A DNA stretch of 56,960 nt from Pseudomonas sp. AFG_SD02_1510_Pfu_092 (lineage in GTDB: Bacteria > Pseudomonadota > Gammaproteobacteria > Pseudomonadales > Pseudomonadaceae). The first letter of the stretch is position 1, and every line of letters starts with the position of its first letter. The notes below the pieces were generated by a model that had not been told where the DNA came from, did no database searches, and saw only the letters and a list, made by a program, of their open reading frames with translations. The translations under genes were made by a program, and so were the position numbers. The stretch is from NCBI RefSeq assembly GCF_003331055.1, contig NZ_PUQD01000033.1, positions 1 to 56,960 on the forward strand, written 5' to 3'. This document shows, one piece after another, positions 51,972-56,960 of the stretch.

Positions 51972-52024
51972 TAAAAAAGCTTGTCGGCACCCCGTAGCCT
52001 GCGGGTATCGGCTACAGGGCGCCG
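51972..52024 (-). terminator. Rho-independent terminator of phaG
   Basis: A long stem of 15 bp (arms 52010-52024 and 51985-51999, with two G-U pairs) and a 10-base loop, followed on the minus strand by GCTTTTTTAT. It starts 7 bases after the phaG stop codon. Confidence 0.9.
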
Positions 52025-52030
52025 AGGCGC

Positions 52031-52918
52031 TCAGATGGCCAGTGCATGCTGCCCCTGTTGGATGTGCTGGTAGCGTTGACGAGGCTCGCGCACGGTCGGC
52101 TTGAGGAAGCCCAGCAGGGCGCTGCGGGTGTCCTCGCAGGCGGCCTTGTTCTCCATATCAAGGAAGTGGCCGGCATCACGGATCACGCTGAACTGGCTGT
52201 TGCCCACATGCTTGCCGAACTGCCGGGCATCTTCGACCGTGGTGTACTCGTCGCGGTCACCGTTGATGAACAGCACCGGGATGTCGATGTTGCGCGCGCC
52301 ATTCAGGGCCCGTTGCAGGTCGTGCTGCAGCACTTCAGTGATGTGGAAGTGCATTTGCGCGTACTCGTGGCTGTCCAGGCTGCTGACGTGCCGGTAGTTG
52401 AAGCGCTTGAACAGCGACGGCAGGTGCTTGCCGATGGTGTCGTTGACCAGGTTACCGACCTGATAGCGATCGCAGGCGGCCAGGTACTGGCAGCCACGGT
52501 CCAGGTAGTCGCGCATCGGTTCGTTGATCACTGGCGAGAACGAACTCACCACTGCTTTCTTCACCCGCCGCGGCTGGTGCGCCAGCGCCAGCAGCGTACT
52601 CGCGCCACCCCACGAGAACGACATCACGTGGTCTGCCCGGAAGTGCTCGATCAGCTCGAGCAGAATGTGCGCCTCGGTCTCTTTGCTGATCAGCCGCTCC
52701 TGGCGATTGTGCGGCTTGGACTTGCCGGCATACGGCTGGTCGAACAGTACGACGTTGAATTGCGGGTGCAAGTTACGCACCGTCTGCGCGAACGAGGCGG
52801 TCGTGGCCAGCGAGCCATTGATCAGGATGATCGTTTTCTCGGCCGCATCCGCGCGATAGAACTCCGTGTAAACCCGATACTGACCTTGGATATCAAGTAC
52901 AGCGATTTCTGGCCTCAT
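52031..52918 (-). CDS. phaG: PhaG, 3-hydroxyacyl-ACP:CoA transacylase / thioesterase
   Basis: 295 residues, the length of P. putida PhaG, with near-identical stretches to the sequence I remember (MRPEIAVLDIQGQYRVYTEF; SKPHNRQERLISKETEAHI). Alpha/beta-hydrolase fold with a Ser102-Asp223-His251 triad (SFSWGGAS, GDRDEYT, DAGHFLDME). It links fatty-acid synthesis to medium-chain polyhydroxyalkanoate by taking (R)-3-hydroxyacyl groups off ACP. It was first described as a CoA transacylase and later argued to be a thioesterase working with an acyl-CoA ligase. It is a single gene with a strong terminator. Confidence 0.95.
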   Translation of the reverse strand: MRPEIAVLDIQGQYRVYTEFYRADAAEKTIILINGSLATTASFAQTVRNLHPQFNVVLFDQPYAGKSKPHNRQERLISKETEAHILLELIEHFRADHVMSFSWGGASTLLALAHQPRRVKKAVVSSFSPVINEPMRDYLDRGCQYLAACDRYQVGNLVNDTIGKHLPSLFKRFNYRHVSSLDSHEYAQMHFHITEVLQHDLQRALNGARNIDIPVLFINGDRDEYTTVEDARQFGKHVGNSQFSVIRDAGHFLDMENKAACEDTRSALLGFLKPTVREPRQRYQHIQQGQHALAI

Positions 52919-53257
52919 GTCATCGACTCCTGGCGCAAAAAGGGTATTCGCGTCACCTAGGGTGCACGTTCTTTATGACAGGTAGGCATTTGCCTGAAGA
53001 GAAACCGGGGCCCTGTGTCGATCCTTGGCACGTGTGTCGACGGGTGTTGTTTTTGGCGGGCAATTTGCCGTGCCCCAAGGCATCGAGGCCCTGGGTGGCC
53101 GGCAAAAAGTGTCTTCGACCGCGGTTGTGACTTGGTAGTCACATGCGGACTGACGATTTGGATTCAAGCAGCGGGGCGCCGATCCTGCAAGTGCCGTTCG
53201 GGGGGAAATGTGACTTTTGTCGCTGAGCGGTCGTGTAGCGAGGCTGTGTCGCCTGTG
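52919..53257. other. phaG upstream non-coding region
   Basis: About 340 bp between the phaG start and a REP pair. It must hold the leftward phaG promoter. A -24/-12-like string at 53060-53076 has one base too many between GG and GC, so I do not call it. No other feature seen. Confidence 0.5.
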
Positions 53258-53356
53258 CCGGCCTCTTCGCGGGTGAACCCGCTCCCACAGGAATGTCACA
53301 TCTTCGGACTTACAGATGACCCCTGTGGGAGCGGGCGAGCCCGCGAAAAGGCCGGC
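53258..53356. repeat. REP pair between phaG and pseudouridine synthase gene
   Basis: Facing REPs at 53258-53291 and 53322-53356 with the full gccggcctcttcgcgggt... consensus and matching outer arms gcctgtgccggcc/ggccggcacag. It lies just beyond the stop of the pseudouridine synthase gene. Confidence 0.92.
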
Positions 53357-53365
53357 ACAGTCAAC

Positions 53366-54058
53366 CTAGACCGTCGCTACTTCATCCGCAGTCAGCTCGC
53401 GAAACGCCCCCGGTGCCAACCCCGGGTCCAGGCGGATGGTGCCCATGCTCTCCCGATGCAGCCCCACCACCTTGTTGTCGAAATGGCCGAACATGCGCTT
53501 GACCTGGTGATAGCGCCCTTCGACGATCGCCAGCCGTGCCTGGCGCGGGCCCAGGATATCCAGTTCGGCAGGTTGCGTAGTCAGGCCCTCGAAGGCGAAG
53601 TAGAACCCCTCGCGGAACCTGGCCACATAGTGCGCGCCAATCTCGTCCTCGGTTTCCACCAGGTAGTGCTTGGGCAGCTTGGTCGCGGGCTGGGTAAGCC
53701 GGCGGGACCATTGGCCATCGTTGGTCAGAATCATCAGCCCCGTGGTGTTGAAGTCCAGACGCCCGGCTATGTGCAGGTCATCACGCAGCGCAGCGGGCAG
53801 CAGGTCGAGCACGGTGCGATGTTGCGGGTCGCGGGTGGCGCTGACGCAGCCGGCGGGCTTGTGCAGCATCAGGTAGCGCGCCGGGCGGCCGGCCTGCAAC
53901 AATTGCTCGTCCAGCTCGACACGGCTGAATTCGCGCACTTCGGTCAGCGGGTCGCTGGCCACCTGGCCATCCACCCGCACGCGGCGTTGCGCCAGCATCA
54001 GGCGAACTTGCTGGCGGTTGTGGCTGGGCAGGTTGGCAAGGAAACGGTCGAGGCGCAT
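53366..54058 (-). CDS. RsuA-family rRNA pseudouridine synthase
   Basis: 230 residues, same size as RsuA. An N-terminal S4 RNA-binding domain (MRLDRFLANLPSHNRQQVRLM, 1-60) is followed by the PseudoU synthase domain with the catalytic Asp in GRLDFNTTGLMILTNDG (about residue 101), KPAGCVSATRD, and the C-terminal VEGRYHQVKRMFGHFDNKV. It most likely makes pseudouridine 516 in 16S rRNA, although RluE/RluF-like specificity cannot be excluded by eye. It lies 9 bp after the CWC gene and is probably co-transcribed. Confidence 0.9.
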   Translation of the reverse strand: MRLDRFLANLPSHNRQQVRLMLAQRRVRVDGQVASDPLTEVREFSRVELDEQLLQAGRPARYLMLHKPAGCVSATRDPQHRTVLDLLPAALRDDLHIAGRLDFNTTGLMILTNDGQWSRRLTQPATKLPKHYLVETEDEIGAHYVARFREGFYFAFEGLTTQPAELDILGPRQARLAIVEGRYHQVKRMFGHFDNKVVGLHRESMGTIRLDPGLAPGAFRELTADEVATV

Positions 54059-54067
54059 GGCAAACGG

Positions 54068-54280
54068 TCAGTGGGCAGTGGGGTCGCGCAGTTGTGCTTC
54101 AACGGCGGCGCAGCGCGGGCACAGGCAGGCCTTGTCGCGCAATTCGGCCGGCAGTGCCTGGAGCACCGCCGGGTCGATGCTTACGCTGTAGCACCAGCAG
54201 GCCTGGGTGGCGCGGCGTGGGTCGGCCAGGCTGCATTGATTGAGCGCGCCACAGGCAGGGCAGTGTTGGTCGTCTGGCAT
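54068..54280 (-). CDS. Cysteine-rich CWC-family small protein
   Basis: 70 residues with eight Cys. The pairs C7xxC10, the C-W-C motif at about 28-30 (ACWCYSV) and C53xxC56 near the end (ACLCPRCAAVEAQL) fit the cysteine-rich CWC domain, probably Zn-binding. Function unknown. It precedes the pseudouridine synthase gene in a likely two-gene unit, as often seen in pseudomonads. Confidence 0.85.
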   Translation of the reverse strand: MPDDQHCPACGALNQCSLADPRRATQACWCYSVSIDPAVLQALPAELRDKACLCPRCAAVEAQLRDPTAH

Positions 54281-54423
54281 GGCGGCCGTGCACCTGTATC
54301 AAATTGTTGCGGAAATGGCACTGCACCTCGGCGCCACGGTCTTATTCAGTGCCGATGATCGCATTTCGCATCGACGCTCGCCAGCGCCGCTGTTCGGGCA
54401 CTCCAGCGGTCCAGGAGGCCGCC

Positions 54424-54873
54424 ATGTTCCATCGAATCCTGTTGATCGCCCTGCTGGGGCTGATGACCTCCGCCTGCGTTCCGTACTACGAGGACGGGGG
54501 CTACTACCGTTCGGACCGTTACTACTCCGACCGCTATGTTTCGCCGGGTTATTACCGTTATGACCGTTACTATGTGACGCCGCAGCCGCGCTATTACTAC
54601 CAACCGGCACCGCGCCACTACTACCGCTCGGCGCCTGCGCCTCATTACCGGTCGTATCCGCAGCCGGGAATGAAACAGTGGCGTGGCAACCCGCGGGATG
54701 ACTATGGCAACCGCCAGCGCTATGACTATGGCCGCGACCGGGATCGCCATGACTATCGCGGCGGCGGCCAGCGCTACCAGAACGAGCGTTGGCACTCCAA
54801 CGGGCGCGGCGACGGTGACCGCCGTTGGGATGGCCGGCGCGGGTCGGGGCAGGGAGGCAACTGGCGGCGATAG
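54424..54873 (+). CDS. Tyr/Arg-rich lipoprotein, hypothetical
   Basis: 149 residues from the ATG at 54424, with AGGAGG upstream (gtccaggaggccgcc). The longer frame to 54304 is rejected. Lipobox TSAC (about Cys18). The mature part is very rich in Tyr, Arg, Gly and Pro (YYRSDRYYSDRYVSPGYYRYD; RDRDRHDYRGGGQRY), low-complexity and probably disordered or an envelope surface protein. No family is recognised by me. It is convergent with the hydratase gene. Confidence 0.78.
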   Translation: MFHRILLIALLGLMTSACVPYYEDGGYYRSDRYYSDRYVSPGYYRYDRYYVTPQPRYYYQPAPRHYYRSAPAPHYRSYPQPGMKQWRGNPRDDYGNRQRYDYGRDRDRHDYRGGGQRYQNERWHSNGRGDGDRRWDGRRGSGQGGNWRR

Positions 54874-54898
54874 CATGCACTGAACGCAGGGGCTGCAT

Positions 54899-56005
54899 TC
54901 AACCCAGGTCCGCCAGCGGATGCCGCCCCTCCCATACCTTGGCGAAATGCGCCTCGACCACCGCCGCCGGCACTTGCGCCACATCGGGCCAGTGCCAGCG
55001 CGGCTGGTTGTCCTTGTCCAGCAGGCGCGCACGCACGCCTTCGCTGAATTCGGGGTGGCGGCAGCAGTTCAGGCTCATGCTGTATTCCATCTGGAACACC
55101 TGCGCCAACGACATGTGCCGCGCCCGGTGGATCTGTTCCCACACCAGGTGTGCGGTCAGCGGGCAACCTTCATGCAGGCGTTGGCCGGCCTCGGCCAGCA
55201 GCGGGTCGTCATGCTGCTTTAGCCCCTCCAGTGCCCGCCAGGCGGCGGCCGCATCGGCCACGTCGAGCAACTGGTCGATCACCTGCCGGCGCGGCAGCCA
55301 GCGTGCCTCCGGCAATTCGGCGCAAGCGCGGCGCTGTTCGGCCTTGAGCAGGCTGTTCAGCTGCAGCGCCGTCTGTTCCTGCCAGTTCAATTGCAGCAGT
55401 TCCTCGATCAGCGCCTCTTGCTGATGTTCCCCCAGAAAGCGGTCGGCCAGCCCCAGGTCAAGGGCGTCATGAGCGTTGATCGGCGCGCCCGTCAGGCCGA
55501 GGAACAACCCCAGTTTGCCCGGCAGCCGGGCCAGGAACCAGCTGGCGCCTACGTCCGGGTACAGGCCGATGCTGATTTCCGGCATGGCCAGCCGACTGCT
55601 CGGTGTGACGATGCGCACATTGGCGCCCTGCAGCAAGCCCATGCCACCGCCCAGCACATGCCCGTGGCCCCAGCACAGTAGCGGCTTGGGGTAGGTGTGC
55701 AGGGCGAAGTCCAGGCGGTATTCGGCGGCAAAGAAAGTGGCGGCCGGTGGCGGCACGCTGCCGGGCTGGTCGCGGCAGGCCTGGGCCAGCGCGCGCACAT
55801 CGCCGCCGGCACAGAAAGCCTTGGCCCCGGTGCCGCGCAGCAGTACACAGACGATGCCCGGGTCGCGGGCCCAGGCGTGCAACTGTTCGCCCAATACCTC
55901 GATCATCGGCAGGTTCAGGGCGTTGAGCGCCTTGGGCGCATCCAGGGTGGCGATGCCGATGCGGGCGCCATCGGCGCCAGTGAGTACCTCGCAATGAATG
56001 GACAT
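54899..56005 (-). CDS. Enoyl-CoA hydratase/isomerase family, 3-hydroxyisobutyryl-CoA hydrolase-like
   Basis: 368 residues, longer than plain hydratases (about 260) and the size of 3-hydroxyisobutyryl-CoA hydrolases. Crotonase core (residues 10-200) with oxyanion-hole segments [15 protein letters not shown] and [12 protein letters not shown], and catalytic acids in [18 protein letters not shown], the hydrolase-type signature. The C-terminal ECH_2 part has the [23 protein letters not shown] motif. It would act in valine breakdown, releasing 3-hydroxyisobutyrate from its CoA ester. It is divergent from ung, with 126 bp between starts. Confidence 0.88.
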   Translation of the reverse strand: MSIHCEVLTGADGARIGIATLDAPKALNALNLPMIEVLGEQLHAWARDPGIVCVLLRGTGAKAFCAGGDVRALAQACRDQPGSVPPPAATFFAAEYRLDFALHTYPKPLLCWGHGHVLGGGMGLLQGANVRIVTPSSRLAMPEISIGLYPDVGASWFLARLPGKLGLFLGLTGAPINAHDALDLGLADRFLGEHQQEALIEELLQLNWQEQTALQLNSLLKAEQRRACAELPEARWLPRRQVIDQLLDVADAAAAWRALEGLKQHDDPLLAEAGQRLHEGCPLTAHLVWEQIHRARHMSLAQVFQMEYSMSLNCCRHPEFSEGVRARLLDKDNQPRWHWPDVAQVPAAVVEAHFAKVWEGRHPLADLG

Positions 56006-56131
56006 GAACTACCTCGCGCAAGTCATCGCACAAGTATGGCCTGCCTGGCCGAACATGCCGGTCGTCGGTCGGATCGTTTGACAAGCGGGAAGGGCTTACC
56101 TAGTGTCGCGCCATTGTTTATGGAAGGCCCC

Positions 56132-56824
56132 ATGACCGACGACGACCGTATCAAACTCGAACCCAGCTGGAAGGCCGCCTTGCGCGCCGAATTCGACCAG
56201 CCCTACATGCACCAGCTGCGCGCGTTCCTGCGCAGCGAGTATGCCGCCGGCAAGGAGATCTACCCGCCAGGGCCGCTGATCTTCAACGCGCTCAACTCGA
56301 CGCCGCTGGACCAGGTGAAAGTGGTCATCCTCGGCCAGGACCCGTACCACGGGCCGGGCCAGGCGCATGGCCTGTGCTTCTCGGTGCAGCCTGGCGTGGC
56401 CACGCCGCCGTCGCTGGTCAACATCTACAAGGAGCTGCAGCGCGATCTGAACATCCCGATCGCCAGTCATGGCTACCTGCAGAGCTGGGCCGAGCAGGGT
56501 GTGCTGCTGCTCAACACGACCATGACCGTGGAGCGCGCCAATGCCGCGTCGCATGCCAAGAAAGGCTGGGAGCACTTCACCGACCGGATTATCCAGGTGG
56601 TCAGCGAGCAGTGCCCGAACGTGGTGTTCCTGCTGTGGGGCTCGCATGCGCAAAGCAAGCAGAAGCTGATCGACGGCACCAAGCACCTGGTGCTGAAGTC
56701 GGTGCATCCATCGCCGCTGTCGGCCTACCGTGGCTTCCTCGGCTGTGGGCATTTCAGCCGGGCCAACACGTTCCTCGAACAGCGCGGGCTGGCGCCGATC
56801 AACTGGGCATTGCCGCCGTTGTGA
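56132..56824 (+). CDS. ung: Uracil-DNA glycosylase (family 1)
   Basis: 230 residues from the ATG at 56132, with GGAAGG upstream. Family-1 UDG signatures are complete: catalytic Asp in [14 protein letters not shown] (about residue 70), uracil-pocket [27 protein letters not shown], and [11 protein letters not shown] (His and DNA-intercalation loop). It removes uracil from DNA in base-excision repair. It is the last complete gene before the degraded contig end. Confidence 0.96.
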   Translation: MTDDDRIKLEPSWKAALRAEFDQPYMHQLRAFLRSEYAAGKEIYPPGPLIFNALNSTPLDQVKVVILGQDPYHGPGQAHGLCFSVQPGVATPPSLVNIYKELQRDLNIPIASHGYLQSWAEQGVLLLNTTMTVERANAASHAKKGWEHFTDRIIQVVSEQCPNVVFLLWGSHAQSKQKLIDGTKHLVLKSVHPSPLSAYRGFLGCGHFSRANTFLEQRGLAPINWALPPL

Positions 56825-56845
56825 TGGCCTGAGGTACCGCATCGC

Positions 56846-56960
56846 CTTCTTCGCGGGGTAAAACCCCCCCCCCCCGGGGGGGGGGGGGCGGGGGGGGGGG
56901 GGGAAGGGGGCGCCCCAAGTTATATTAGATGGGGATGAACAAACCGGGACAAACCCACCC
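56846..56960. other. Degraded contig end with REP remnant and homopolymers
   Basis: After ung the sequence begins like a REP (cttcttcgcggggtaaaacc) and then turns into long C and G runs. The last 40 bases are of mixed, unplaceable composition. It mirrors the left end and looks like an assembly artefact in a REP. Confidence 0.8.

Noticed and set aside
53060..53076. A sigma-54-like -24/-12 element upstream of phaG
   Set aside because: On the minus strand GGCAC and TGCC are present, but the GG and GC are 11 bases apart in place of 10, so it would not be expected to work.

Overview
The window reads as a chromosomal contig from a fluorescent pseudomonad of the Pseudomonas putida group. Evidence is the high GC content, the many copies of the roughly 35-bp P. 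putida-type REP palindrome, and recognisable P. putida genes: ttgABC/ttgR, phaG, kgtP with dctBD, bglX and ung. From memory (not a search), the gene order outside the 30.5-49.8 kb block resembles the P. putida KT2440 region around PP_1383 to PP_1413. Both contig ends collapse into C/G homopolymer runs beside REP remnants and look like assembly artefacts.

Layout. 0.2-2.6 kb: a LysR regulator and an OprD-family porin. 2.9-9.5 kb: the TtgABC solvent and antibiotic RND efflux pump with divergent TtgR and its operator. 9.8-19.6 kb: a DHA2 MFS exporter, a PA4872-type oxaloacetate decarboxylase, a variant metallo-beta-lactamase-fold protein, an AruI-like ThDP decarboxylase, an AraC regulator with a 25-bp perfect inverted repeat facing an antibiotic-biosynthesis-monooxygenase-type protein, and a flavin reductase. 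19.7-21.2 kb: a secreted protein made of 13-residue tandem repeats and a membrane protein with four-fold internal repeats. 21.3-26.0 kb: the 2-oxoglutarate permease KgtP, with a well-formed sigma-54 promoter, and its likely DctB/DctD two-component system. 26.1-30.5 kb: BglX, a TPM-domain protein and a methyltransferase.

30.5-49.8 kb is accessory. It opens with an AT-rich, translationally coupled three-gene operon: homospermidine synthase, a ferritin-like diiron oxidase and a DMT/EamA exporter. No known pathway is evident, and it is the best candidate for an undescribed system. Next come an AraC-type regulator with a degenerate receiver and a complete Tad (Flp) pilus locus, flp-tadV-AAA ATPase-rcpC-rcpA-lipoprotein-tadG-tadE-tadE/F-tadZ-tadA-B-C-D. 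The AAA+ ATPase and the small lipoprotein are not standard Tad parts. A SIR2-like DUF4917 protein and a HigBA-type toxin-antitoxin pair close the block.

50-56.9 kb returns to core genes: a SulP transporter, tRNA-Gly(CCC), phaG, an RsuA-family pseudouridine synthase, a cysteine-rich CWC protein, a Tyr/Arg-rich lipoprotein, a 3-hydroxyisobutyryl-CoA hydrolase-like protein and uracil-DNA glycosylase. No IS element, prophage, CRISPR array or rRNA was seen.
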